Assembly (NCBI GenBank): GCA_011390385.1
Contig: JAABSN010000085.1
Span: 1-13,650, forward strand
Length of the DNA stretch: 13,650 nt
Origin: Thioalkalivibrio nitratireducens
Lineage (GTDB): Bacteria; Pseudomonadota; Gammaproteobacteria; Ectothiorhodospirales; Ectothiorhodospiraceae
Direction: 5' to 3'
The notes under the pieces were generated by a model. That model was not told where the DNA came from and did no database searches. It saw nothing but the letters and a program-made list of their open reading frames with translations. This document shows positions 7,109 through 13,650 of the stretch, piece by piece. Position 1 is the stretch's first letter. Every line of letters begins with the position of its first letter. The position numbers and the translations under genes were made by a program.

Positions 7109-7363
7109 CGGGGCAGCGCACGGCCACGGAAGCCGATCCCGAAGGGACTGCTCCGAAAACCTGGACCGGGATTCGTCGCGACGGCGCGTCGCTTGCCGGC
7201 TGGAGTGCTTGCACCACCTCCCTGAATGCCACGAGAGAGTCCATCGCCGCCGTGCGCCCAGGGTGGCGGCTCCGGTCGGCCTTCGAAAAAGTGATGCAAG
7301 AGAACGGATGATCGTTGCCGGCTAAGCCGGAAGCAGGTTCCTTCTTTGCCCTACAATCACGGC
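7109..7363. other. 255-bp intergenic region between glycosyltransferase and rpoN
   Basis: No convincing gene is present; the reading frames look random and arginine/proline-rich. It holds a 10-bp perfect palindrome CGTCGCGACG (7174-7183) and a small CCGGC-TAA-GCCGG hairpin (7318-7330) without a good T-run, at best a weak terminator. TACAAT at 7352-7357 resembles a -10 element for rpoN, with no good -35. The usual lptB gene is not found here. Confidence 0.4.
7352..7357 (+). promoter_or_regulatory. Possible -10 element for rpoN
   Basis: TACAAT matches TATAAT at five of six positions. Its distance to the ATG at 7364 would put the transcription start at or next to the start codon. No matching -35 hexamer (positions 7329-7334 read GGAAGC) and no TG extension are present, so confidence is low. 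Confidence 0.25.
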
Positions 7364-8800
7364 ATGGCGATGTCGCCCGGACTGAAGCTCAAGCTGGGTC
7401 AGCAACTCAAGCTGGCTCCGCAACTGCGCCAGGCAATCGCGCTGCTGCAACTCAATCGCCTCGAGCTTCGCGAGCATCTCGAACAGGCCCTCGAGTCGAA
7501 TCCCCTGCTTGAACTCGAACCGACGGCTGGCGAGGATGCGACCGGGTCCGACGACGGGGTCGAGGAACCGTCAGAGATCGACTGGTCCAGCGAGGATGTC
7601 GATTTCGAGCGCGACGACTATGCATGGAATGATCTGCCCGAGGGATTCTCTGAGATCGGCGATGCGCCGGACTACGATCGTTTCATCGCCGATCCGAGCG
7701 AGCAATCGCTGACCGAGCACCTGCTTTGGCAGGTCAACCTGGCCGGTTTCACCGCGACCGACGAGGCCATCGCCCGCGCGATCGTCTATGCTCTGGACGA
7801 GGACGGCATGCTGCAGGAGGACCTTCCCGAGCTGCGGCGGTCGCTGGCCCCCGAAATCCTGGCCGAGCTGGGCGAAGTCCAGGCGGTGCTGGAGCGAGTG
7901 CAGCATTTCGAGCCGGTGGGCATCGCGGCCCGGTCGCTGCAGGAATGTCTGTCCATTCAGGTCCGGGCCCTGCCCGCTGGAACGGCCGGGCGAAGCCTCG
8001 CCCGGCATCTTCTGGATTACCACGTTGATCTGCTTTCGGCCAACGATGCCGAACGGATCGTCCGCCACACCGGCTTTACCGCAGCGGAGGTCGATTCGGC
8101 GCTGGCGGTCATTCGGCGCCTCGACCCCCGCCCCGGACTGCGTTTTTCGGGCGATTCGCGGGACTATATCGTTCCCGACGCCTTCATTCATCCGGAGGGC
8201 GACGGTTGGCGCGTGACATTGAACCGTGCCCAGCAGCCCTCACTCGCCATCAACGGTGCATACCGCGCGATGATTCGATCGACGCGAGGCGAGGACCGGG
8301 AATATTTGCGGGAGCAGCTTCGCCAGGCGCAGTGGCTGATCAGCTCCCTGGAACTGCGCAACCAGACGCTCAGTGCCGTCGTACTCGGCATTGCGCGTCA
8401 CCAGGCCGGGTTCATGGACGACGGAGAAGTCGCGCTCCGACCGCTGCTGCAGAAGGAACTGGCGGCCGAGATCGGCGTCCACGAATCGACGGTTTCGCGG
8501 GCCACACAGGAAAAGTATCTCCATACACCCCGCGGGACGTTCCCGTTCAAGCATTTCTTTTCCGTCAGTATTCCGACGACGGATGGCGGGGAGGTCTCGG
8601 CGGTCTCGGTGCGCGCACGGCTCGAGCGCCTGATTCAGAATGAACCTCCGTCGAAGCCGTTGTCGGATCAGGCGTTGACCGCAGCGCTGGGCAAACAGGG
8701 TGTCTCTCTGGCGAGACGAACCGTGGCCAAGTATCGGGAACAGCTCGGGATTCCCAATTCGTCCCGCAGGCGCAGGCTGGCAACTCAGGGATCGGGCTGA
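7364..8800 (+). CDS. rpoN: RNA polymerase sigma-54 factor
   Basis: RpoN directs RNA polymerase to -24/-12 promoters and needs an AAA+ activator to open DNA. From ATG 7364 it has 478 aa, the usual length. Region I is the glutamine/leucine-rich LKLKLGQQLKLAPQLRQAI...ESNPLLELE. Residues of about 48-100 are the acidic region II. The core-binding part follows with 'FEPVGIAARSLQECL' and 'LDPRPGLRF'. The HTH (HESTVSRATQEKYLHTPRG) precedes the RpoN box ARRTVAKYRE (about 450-459), which is intact. ATG 7370 and TTG 7346 are alternative starts; no strong Shine-Dalgarno is visible for any of them. It is followed by hpf, ptsN and hprK in the conserved order. The family call is secure. Confidence 0.97.
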   Translation: MAMSPGLKLKLGQQLKLAPQLRQAIALLQLNRLELREHLEQALESNPLLELEPTAGEDATGSDDGVEEPSEIDWSSEDVDFERDDYAWNDLPEGFSEIGDAPDYDRFIADPSEQSLTEHLLWQVNLAGFTATDEAIARAIVYALDEDGMLQEDLPELRRSLAPEILAELGEVQAVLERVQHFEPVGIAARSLQECLSIQVRALPAGTAGRSLARHLLDYHVDLLSANDAERIVRHTGFTAAEVDSALAVIRRLDPRPGLRFSGDSRDYIVPDAFIHPEGDGWRVTLNRAQQPSLAINGAYRAMIRSTRGEDREYLREQLRQAQWLISSLELRNQTLSAVVLGIARHQAGFMDDGEVALRPLLQKELAAEIGVHESTVSRATQEKYLHTPRGTFPFKHFFSVSIPTTDGGEVSAVSVRARLERLIQNEPPSKPLSDQALTAALGKQGVSLARRTVAKYREQLGIPNSSRRRRLATQGSG

Positions 8801-8814
8801 ATCATCGTCTCGAC

Positions 8815-8824
8815 TGGTATACCA
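8815..8824 (+). promoter_or_regulatory. Palindromic extended -10-like element before hpf
   Basis: TGGTATACCA is a 10-bp perfect palindrome that also reads as a TGn extended -10 with TATACC (8818-8823). It lies 50 bp before the hpf start. No good -35 hexamer is present 17 bp upstream. It could give hpf-ptsN-hprK its own promoter, for example in stationary phase. Just downstream, GGGCC-GGGCA-GGCCC (8841-8855) can form a short hairpin ahead of the hpf ribosome binding site. Confidence 0.3.
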
Positions 8825-8872
8825 TGGCGTTCTGATGTCCGGGCCGGGCAGGCCCCTATTCTGGAGAGCTTC

Positions 8873-9193
8873 ATGCAAATCGAAATCAGTGGGCAGAACG
8901 TGGACGTTACGCAGGCCCTGCGTGCCTATGTCACCGAGAAACTGGATCGGGTGCAGCGCTATTTCGACAACCTGACCAGTGCCCACGTCGTTCTCAGGCT
9001 GGAGAAGCTGGAGCACACGGCAGAAGCGACCATTCGCGTGGCTGGCAAGGGGCGCGACATTCACGCGGTGGCCGATTCAAGCGATATGTATGCGGCCATC
9101 GACCTGCTGGCCGACAAGCTCGATCGCCAGGTGCGTCGTCACAAGGACAAGGTGACGGATCACCGCCCCGACCGTTCACCCGAGGTCGGCTGA
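8873..9193 (+). CDS. hpf: Ribosome hibernation promoting factor, short form
   Basis: The 106-aa protein begins at the ATG at 8873 with GGAGAG (8863-8868) upstream. 'MQIEISGQNVDVTQALRAYVTEKLDRVQRYFDN' in two pieces, then 'RVAGKGRDIHAVADSSDMYAAIDLLADKLDRQVRRHKDK', is the beta-alpha-beta-beta-beta-alpha fold of HPF/YfiA. It binds the 30S decoding region in stationary phase and inactivates ribosomes. The length shows a short HPF without the C-terminal dimerisation domain of long HPF, so 100S formation would need a separate RMF, as in related bacteria. The gene sits 72 bp after rpoN and 30 bp before ptsN, its standard position in this cluster. Residue order and length are normal. Confidence 0.95.
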   Translation: MQIEISGQNVDVTQALRAYVTEKLDRVQRYFDNLTSAHVVLRLEKLEHTAEATIRVAGKGRDIHAVADSSDMYAAIDLLADKLDRQVRRHKDKVTDHRPDRSPEVG

Positions 9194-9223
9194 AACAGCG
9201 CCGCCGCGCACCGAGTCTTCGCC

Positions 9224-9700
9224 GTGGCCCAGACCCCTCCGCTTGCTGAATTGCTCGGTGCAGACCGGGTGTCGCTGGACCTCAGTCTGTCGAGCAAGAA
9301 GTCGCTGCTTGAGAAGGCGGCCGCATTGCTGGCCCAGGACGAGAACAGCGCGGAGCGCAGAGATATCTTCGAGGCCCTGTGCCAGCGCGAGCGGCTCGGG
9401 TCGACCGGCTTGGGGCATGGTGTTGCGATCCCGCACTGCCGGGTGGGCCAGTCCGTGGTCGTTGCCGCCTTCATCCGTCTTCCGCGCCCGATCGAGTTCG
9501 ACAGTCCCGACGGGGAGGGTGTGGATCTGTTCTTTGCGCTGGCCGTGCCCGCCGAGTGCACCGATGCGCACCTGAAGCTGCTGGCCGGAATCGCCGAGTT
9601 GTTCAGCGATGCCGACAATCGCGGGCAACTGCGGGGAGCCGCGGATTATCACGAACTGGTCTCCATTCTGGAGCGAGCCGGCGACTCGGCGACCTCCTGA
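9224..9700 (+). CDS. ptsN: Nitrogen-PTS EIIA component
   Basis: PtsN is the terminal phosphoacceptor of the nitrogen-related phosphotransferase system and regulates potassium transport and metabolic enzymes rather than sugar uptake. GTG 9224 gives 158 aa beginning MAQTPPLAELL. No in-frame ATG lies between the hpf stop and here, and the Shine-Dalgarno is weak. The active-site segment GLGHGVAIPH contains the phosphorylated histidine at about residue 71, and the surrounding 'ALCQRERLGSTG' and 'IEFDSPDGEGVDLFFALAVP' motifs are typical of EIIA-Ntr. Its TGA overlaps the hprK ATG by one base (TGATG), implying translational coupling. A phosphodonor HPr (npr/ptsO) is not in the window. Confidence 0.95.
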   Translation: MAQTPPLAELLGADRVSLDLSLSSKKSLLEKAAALLAQDENSAERRDIFEALCQRERLGSTGLGHGVAIPHCRVGQSVVVAAFIRLPRPIEFDSPDGEGVDLFFALAVPAECTDAHLKLLAGIAELFSDADNRGQLRGAADYHELVSILERAGDSATS

Positions 9701-10638
9701 TGGAATCCCTTACCGTTTCGGCGCTGCTCGAGCAGTTCGCCGACCGGTTCGAACTGAGCTGGATGTGCGGACGCCAGGGCGCACAGGTTCGCCGCCTTTC
9801 GCTGGCCAGTTCGCAGACCCGCCCGTCGCTGGTCGGCTATCTCAATCTCATCCATCCGAACCGGATCCAGATTCTCGGACGCGAGGAACTGGAGTGGCTG
9901 GATCAGCTGGATGCGCGACAGCGCTGGGCAACCGTGGCCGAGATCATTGCCGCGCAGCCGGCTGCGCTGATCGTTGCCAGCGGTGCAGATCCGGGTCGTG
10001 ATCTCGAGGAGCAGGCGCGCGAAAGTGCAGTCCCGCTGCTGGTCTCTCCCCGGCCCGGCTGGGAACTGGTCTCGACGCTCGACTACGAGATTCACCGCAT
10101 GCTGGCGCGGCGCACGGTCCAGCATGGCGTGTTCATGGAAATCTTCACGCTCGGCGTGCTGATCACCGGAGACGCCGGCGCCGGGAAAAGCGAACTGGCC
10201 CTGGAACTGATTACCCGCGGGCATCGCCTGATCGCCGACGACAGCCCCGAGTTCACGCAGCTTGCGCCCGATACCATCGACGGCCGCTGCCCGGAAATGC
10301 TCCGCGATTGCCTGGAAGTGCGCGGGCTCGGGGTACTGAATGTCCGAAGGATGTTCGGCGATGCGGCCGTCAAGTCGAACAAGTACCTTCGCCTGATCGT
10401 GCACCTTCAGCAGCCCGAAACCCGGCTGGATCCTGGCCTTGACCGTCTCTCCGGTCGGACCGACTCGGCACGGGTACTCGATCTCGACATTCCGCGGGTG
10501 CTGCTGCCGGTACTGCCGGGTCGAAACATGGCGGTGATCACCGAGGCGGCGGTACGAAACTACATGCTGCAGATGAAAGGATATGATGCGACGGCGGAAC
10601 TACTGAGTCGACACGAGCGAATGCTAGGGAGCCTCTGA
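9700..10638 (+). CDS. hprK: HPr kinase/phosphorylase
   Basis: HprK phosphorylates and dephosphorylates a regulatory serine on HPr, linking the PTS to energy state. The 312-aa protein has the N-terminal domain (about 1-125) and the kinase domain with the catalytic segment QHGVFMEIF (about H142), Walker A GDAGAGKS (157-164), the aspartates of LIADD (180-181), the HprK signature LEVRGLGVLNVRRMFG (205-220) and PGRN near 273-276. All key residues are present, so activity is likely. It overlaps ptsN by 1 nt. The last codons, GGG-AGC-CTC-TGA, lie inside the left inverted repeat of the mobile element at 10628-10902, so the natural C terminus has probably been replaced. rapZ, its usual downstream neighbour, is absent. 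Confidence 0.95.
   Translation: MESLTVSALLEQFADRFELSWMCGRQGAQVRRLSLASSQTRPSLVGYLNLIHPNRIQILGREELEWLDQLDARQRWATVAEIIAAQPAALIVASGADPGRDLEEQARESAVPLLVSPRPGWELVSTLDYEIHRMLARRTVQHGVFMEIFTLGVLITGDAGAGKSELALELITRGHRLIADDSPEFTQLAPDTIDGRCPEMLRDCLEVRGLGVLNVRRMFGDAAVKSNKYLRLIVHLQQPETRLDPGLDRLSGRTDSARVLDLDIPRVLLPVLPGRNMAVITEAAVRNYMLQMKGYDATAELLSRHERMLGSL
10624..10627. repeat. Left flank of the mobile element (CTAG)
   Basis: CTAG directly abuts the left inverted repeat and fits a YTAR-type four-base target. Its counterpart at the right end is TTAG, so three of four bases match. It also encodes part of the penultimate native hprK codons. Confidence 0.5.
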
Positions 10639-10658
10639 ACAATGCTGCGCGGAGCGCG
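10628..10658 (+). repeat. Left terminal inverted repeat of the MITE-like element
   Basis: Begins GGAGCCTCTGAACAATG and continues TGCGCGG-AGCGCG. It pairs with 10873-10902. It includes TGA at 10636-10638, which ends hprK, and an ATG at 10642-10644, which is the first start of the downstream open frame. Confidence 0.75.
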
Positions 10659-13176
10659 TTTCAGTCGGAGAACCCGCAGATCGTATGCAGCGGACCGAGC
10701 GACAGCAGCCGTCGCTACGTCCGAGGTTCGCGGCGTACGAGATGCGGATTCTCCGGCGAAACCCCTTCGGGACGGGCCTTTGCGGGCGCTCAGTCGTGTT
10801 TCGACTCGCTCATTTGGAATGACCAAACCGCGCTCGCCGAAGCCACGCCTGTGCATCCCGCAAAGACGCCGTCGCGCCCGTGCATCATTGTTCAGAGGTG
10901 CCTTAGGCAATCCGCTCGATGACGCCACGCTCGCACAACTCATTGCCCGCATCCGGAGTCAAGCGCCGAGCGCCGTCGGCGTCGATCTCTATCGAAACAT
11001 CGAGTACCCGCCGGGCGCCGACAGGCTGGCCGAGCAGTGGCGGGCGCCGGAAGTGGTCGGCATCCGGTACGTCGGCATGGATCCGGCCATCGGCCAGGTG
11101 CCTGCGCCGGCGGCGCTGCCGCGAGCCCGAGTGAGTTTCAGCGACCTGGTCATTGACCCGGACGGCATCGTTCGACGCGCACTGTTGTATGTTGGCGGAG
11201 ATCCGGGTTTCTACTCTTTTGCGCTGCGCAGTGTCCAGATCGGTCTGGCGCCGGAACACAACGATTTTCGCGTTGCCGACGAGGCGCTGTACTTCGGACA
11301 GCAGGCCATTCCGCGACTGCGCGATTTCTCCGGTGGATATGCGCAGGCAGACGATGCTGGCTACCAGACCGTGCTTCGATATTGGTCCCGCCGTCAACCG
11401 GCGGAGATCGTTCCGGTCAGTGACGTGCTGGACGGGCGCGTTGGACACGATCAGATCCAGGGGCGAATCGTGCTGATCGGTCAGACCGATGCCAGCCTGA
11501 CCGACGAGTTTTACTCGCCCTACAGCACGGGACTCGAAGATGAGCATTTCACGATGAGCGGTGTCGTCGTGCATGCACAGATCATCAGCCAGCTGCTCGA
11601 CATCGCCGAAGGCCGTTCGGCGCAGTATCGTTTCCTGTCCCGGTTCGGCGAGATCGCCTGGATGGCGATGTGGGCCTTGCTGGCGGCATGGATGACCTGG
11701 TCGACGCGACACCCGGTCCTGACGCTCGTTTCGGTACCCGTAGTGCCGCTCCTCATCGCCGTCGTTGGATGGTTTGCTGTCTCAAGCCTGTTCTGGCCGC
11801 CGTTGATTGCGCCGGGACTCGCCGCGCTGCTGGCTTCAGTGATCGTTGGCGTAGAGAAGACCCTTCGGCGTACAACGCACGACGAGGTCACCGGTCTGCC
11901 CGGACGCGAGGTGTTCCTGAACCGAGTTCGTGCGGCGCTGACCCCTGCGGGGGGCGCGAGCCAGATTGCGATCGCCTTTATGGACGTCGATCGATTCCAG
12001 GTCATCAACAAGGCCATGGGGCACGCTGCCGGAGATCAGGTGCTGGCCCTGCTTTCGCGGCGGCTGTGCAGCTGGCTCGGGGACGTGAGAGACCTGGCCC
12101 GGATTGGTGGTGACCAATTTGCGGTGCTGTTCCGGAATCTCGATGCGTCGGCGGTCGAGGGTCGCGTCCGCGACATGCGTCGCATGCTCTCGGAGCCTCT
12201 GCAACTCGACTCGCGCAGGCTGAGCATTGCGGTGAGCGTCGGCGTTGCCTATGCAGACAGGAACCAACCGCAGGCGCCGGAGGCACTACTTCGAGATGCG
12301 CATACCGCGATGTATCGGGCCAAGGCACGCAAGGAAGTGCAGCTCGAAACCTACTCTGCCGATATGGGCGACCAGGCTCTGGTGCGGCTGGATCTCGAGA
12401 GCGAACTGCTCGATGCGATGCGTGACCGGGAATTCTTTCTGGTCTACCAGCCGATCATCCGTCTGGAGACCGGCGCGCTGACCGGTTTCGAAGCGCTGTT
12501 GCGTTGGCAAAGTCGAGGGCGCGGCCTCGTCGGTCCGGCGGACTTCATCCCGATCCTGGAGGAAACCGGAATGATCGTGCCGCTTGGCCAGTGGATTCTC
12601 GAAGCCGCCTGTCGCCAGGTTGCGGAATGGCGTGGGCATGCGCTGCAACGCGATCTGAAGGTCCACGTCAACCTGTCCGGCCGACAGATCAACGAGCCCG
12701 GGCTGGTCGATACGGTGCGCCAGGGCCTGTTGAGCACCGGGCTTGAGCCGGGCGCGCTCAAGTTGGAGTTCACTGAAAGCATGATCATGCGGGATGTTGA
12801 ATCCACTCACGAACTGATGACGTCACTGAAGCGCCTCGGCGTGGGCCTTTCGATTGATGATTTCGGCACCGGATACTCGTCGCTGAGCTATCTCCATCGC
12901 TTTCCGGTGGATACGCTCAAGATCGATCAGACGTTCGTTCGCAACCTGACCGAAAGTGATGAAGACAGGAACATCGTCCATACCATCATTGCTCTCGGTC
13001 ATCGTCTCGGGATGACCCTGGTGGCCGAAGGCATCGAAACCGAAGCACAGGCCGAGAGACTTCGCCAGGCAGGCTGTCAGTATGCCCAGGGATTCCTGTA
13101 TTCAAGGCCACTGTCTGCGGAACAAGCGGCCGAGATGATGTCATCATCGATCCTTGTTTCCGAGTCGGTTCGTTAG
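10642..13176 (+). CDS. 5'-truncated CHASE2-GGDEF-EAL cyclic-di-GMP protein
   Basis: The frame is open from an ATG in the left inverted repeat, but residues 1-87 are arginine-rich and encoded by the mobile element. Native similarity begins at about L88/G89 (10903). The CHASE2 sensor then enters midway (PLDDATLAQLIARI, VGVDLYRNIEYPPG), lacking its first strands and the first membrane helix. Three hydrophobic segments follow (about 338-404), then GGDEF (about 410-565) with GGDQF (489-493) in place of GGDEF, so cyclase activity is doubtful. The EAL domain (about 580-835) is complete: EALLRW (E617), NLSGRQ, TES, DDFGTGYSSLSYL, KIDQTF, AEGIE and QGFLYSRP. It probably hydrolyses c-di-GMP if expressed. 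Without the first helix the CHASE2 part may not reach the periplasm. ATG 10819 is an alternative start. It could be a pseudogene. Confidence 0.8.
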   Translation: MLRGARFSRRTRRSYAADRATAAVATSEVRGVRDADSPAKPLRDGPLRALSRVSTRSFGMTKPRSPKPRLCIPQRRRRARASLFRGALGNPLDDATLAQLIARIRSQAPSAVGVDLYRNIEYPPGADRLAEQWRAPEVVGIRYVGMDPAIGQVPAPAALPRARVSFSDLVIDPDGIVRRALLYVGGDPGFYSFALRSVQIGLAPEHNDFRVADEALYFGQQAIPRLRDFSGGYAQADDAGYQTVLRYWSRRQPAEIVPVSDVLDGRVGHDQIQGRIVLIGQTDASLTDEFYSPYSTGLEDEHFTMSGVVVHAQIISQLLDIAEGRSAQYRFLSRFGEIAWMAMWALLAAWMTWSTRHPVLTLVSVPVVPLLIAVVGWFAVSSLFWPPLIAPGLAALLASVIVGVEKTLRRTTHDEVTGLPGREVFLNRVRAALTPAGGASQIAIAFMDVDRFQVINKAMGHAAGDQVLALLSRRLCSWLGDVRDLARIGGDQFAVLFRNLDASAVEGRVRDMRRMLSEPLQLDSRRLSIAVSVGVAYADRNQPQAPEALLRDAHTAMYRAKARKEVQLETYSADMGDQALVRLDLESELLDAMRDREFFLVYQPIIRLETGALTGFEALLRWQSRGRGLVGPADFIPILEETGMIVPLGQWILEAACRQVAEWRGHALQRDLKVHVNLSGRQINEPGLVDTVRQGLLSTGLEPGALKLEFTESMIMRDVESTHELMTSLKRLGVGLSIDDFGTGYSSLSYLHRFPVDTLKIDQTFVRNLTESDEDRNIVHTIIALGHRLGMTLVAEGIETEAQAERLRQAGCQYAQGFLYSRPLSAEQAAEMMSSSILVSESVR
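10873..10902 (-). repeat. Right terminal inverted repeat of the MITE-like element
   Basis: Read on the - strand it begins GGCACCTCTGAACAATG and continues TGCACGGGCGCG, the counterpart of the left repeat. Differences from the left end are AG/CA at positions 3-4, two further substitutions and one indel. Confidence 0.75.
10903..10906. repeat. Right flank of the mobile element (TTAG)
   Basis: TTAG abuts the right inverted repeat and fits the same YTAR pattern as CTAG on the left, but differs at the first base. A fresh single insertion would give identical copies, so either one base has mutated or the two flanks come from different insertion events. Confidence 0.5.
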
Positions 13177-13256
13177 CGGGGTCGTTCATCCGGGGGGTCG
13201 TATCGCCTGGTTGAATCAGCAATAATCTGAACGCCACGATTGCGGGAGACGAAGCC

Positions 13257-13650
13257 ATGTTGCTGCGCCGGATGATCGAGCATGTAAGAGAGCAGAACTG
13301 GACCGCGGTCTTTCTCGATTTCGTGATCGTCGTGGTCGGCGTGTTCATCGGCATCCAGGTGGCGAACTGGAATGCCGATCGGGAAGAGAGCGCGTTGGAG
13401 CGCGTCTACCTGGAGCGCCTGCGCGACGAGGCGCTCGCCGGTATCAACGGATTCCTGCGCTCGACGGATATCACCTGGACGGCCCGCCGGGATGCAATGC
13501 AGGCCGCCTATGCCCTGGTGGTCTCGGACAATCCGGATCGGGAGGCGCTCAGTCCGGAAGAGTGCAACGCGATCGCGCATACCCATACCATCATCGCGTT
13601 TCCTCACCAGTTTCCCAGTCTCGAGGAACTGAACTCCAGCGGCCGATTCA
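13257..13650 (+). CDS. DUF6090-like inner-membrane protein, N-terminal part
   Basis: The ATG at 13257 has GGGAG at 13244-13248 with 8-nt spacing. The frame stays open to the window edge, giving 131 residues. The start MLLRRMIEHVREQNW followed by one membrane helix (AVFLDFVIVVVGVFIGIQVANWN) and a charged, helical region (REESALERVYLERLRDEA) is the pattern I associate with DUF6090 proteins, single-pass membrane proteins of unknown function that are often multicopy in marine and Xanthomonadales-like bacteria. The chain then continues with predicted soluble helices. No stop or C terminus is seen. It is 80 bp after the c-di-GMP gene with no terminator between them, so co-transcription is possible but unproven. 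Confidence 0.75.
   Translation, partial: MLLRRMIEHVREQNWTAVFLDFVIVVVGVFIGIQVANWNADREESALERVYLERLRDEALAGINGFLRSTDITWTARRDAMQAAYALVVSDNPDREALSPEECNAIAHTHTIIAFPHQFPSLEELNSSGRF

Larger units (their letters stand above)
10628..10902. mobile_element. MITE-like element, 275 bp, no transposase
   Basis: Both ends carry inverted repeats: GGAGCCTCTGAACAATG at 10628-10644 and, read on the - strand, GGCACCTCTGAACAATG from 10902 back to 10886. The 13-bp core CCTCTGAACAATG is identical. With two more mismatches and one indel the similarity extends to about 30 bp (10628-10658 and 10873-10902). The flanks are CTAG and TTAG. Terminal GG, YTAR-like targets and small size suggest a non-autonomous derivative of an IS5-type element; that family is inferred from end structure only. 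The interior has no transposase and encodes only arginine-rich frames. The left repeat holds the hprK stop codon and the right end opens into a truncated CHASE2 gene. 275 plus 4 is a multiple of three, so the frame stays open across it. Confidence 0.75.

Noticed and set aside
7041..7299. Small - strand frames between the glycosyltransferase and rpoN
   Set aside because: They overlap the glycosyltransferase end, lack ribosome binding sites and have low-complexity arginine/proline composition.
10560..10952. 130-aa open frame on the - strand spanning the mobile element
   Set aside because: It crosses both element ends into the flanking genes, is arginine/serine-rich and has no transposase motif, so it is not treated as an element-encoded protein.
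13177..13256. Promoter for the DUF6090-like gene around AATAAT (13221-13226)
   Set aside because: No -35 hexamer is present at proper spacing, so the match is not better than chance.

Overview
The window looks like part of the chromosome of a GC-rich gammaproteobacterium. The rpoN-hpf-ptsN-hprK order, an HPr kinase next to a short-form hibernation factor, and a DUF6090-type membrane protein would fit a Xanthomonadales/Wenzhouxiangella-like lineage. That placement is inference from gene content, not a search result. Except for the tail of a partial gene at the left edge, all complete genes lie on the + strand.

Region 1 (1-2103): the last 53 codons of a small NTF2/SnoaL-like protein. Then comes a monocistronic unit for a 546-residue secreted protein of unknown function, with a promoter-like pair, a dyad in its 5' leader and two consecutive terminator-like hairpins. 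Region 2 (2104-4291): a cysteine-rich, Ig-like secreted protein, followed 8 bp later by a divergent parvulin-type foldase, apparently a two-gene unit. Its start lies just downstream of a pyrimidine tract whose complement matches a G-quadruplex pattern. Region 3 (4361-7108): a tightly packed wzm-like permease, wzt-like ATPase with a C-terminal carbohydrate-recognition-type domain, and a family 2 glycosyltransferase. This is a minimal ABC polysaccharide export unit.

Region 4 (7364-10638): rpoN (sigma-54), hpf, ptsN (EIIA-Ntr) and hprK, the core of the nitrogen-PTS cluster. The usual lptB is not seen upstream and the usual rapZ/HPr genes are not seen downstream. Region 5 (10624-13176): the cluster ends abruptly in a 275-bp element with ~30-bp terminal inverted repeats and imperfect YTAR-type flanks (CTAG/TTAG). 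The left inverted repeat supplies the hprK stop codon. The right end opens directly into a CHASE2-GGDEF-EAL gene that lacks the first part of its CHASE2 domain and its first membrane segment. The GGDEF motif is degenerate (GGDQF), while the EAL domain keeps its catalytic residues. The simplest reading is a MITE-like element at a deletion or rearrangement junction, the most notable structure in the window. Region 6 (13257-13650): the first 131 codons of a DUF6090-like inner-membrane protein, cut by the window edge.

No tRNA, rRNA, CRISPR array, phage genes or transposase gene was seen. Family names come from recognised motifs, not from searches.
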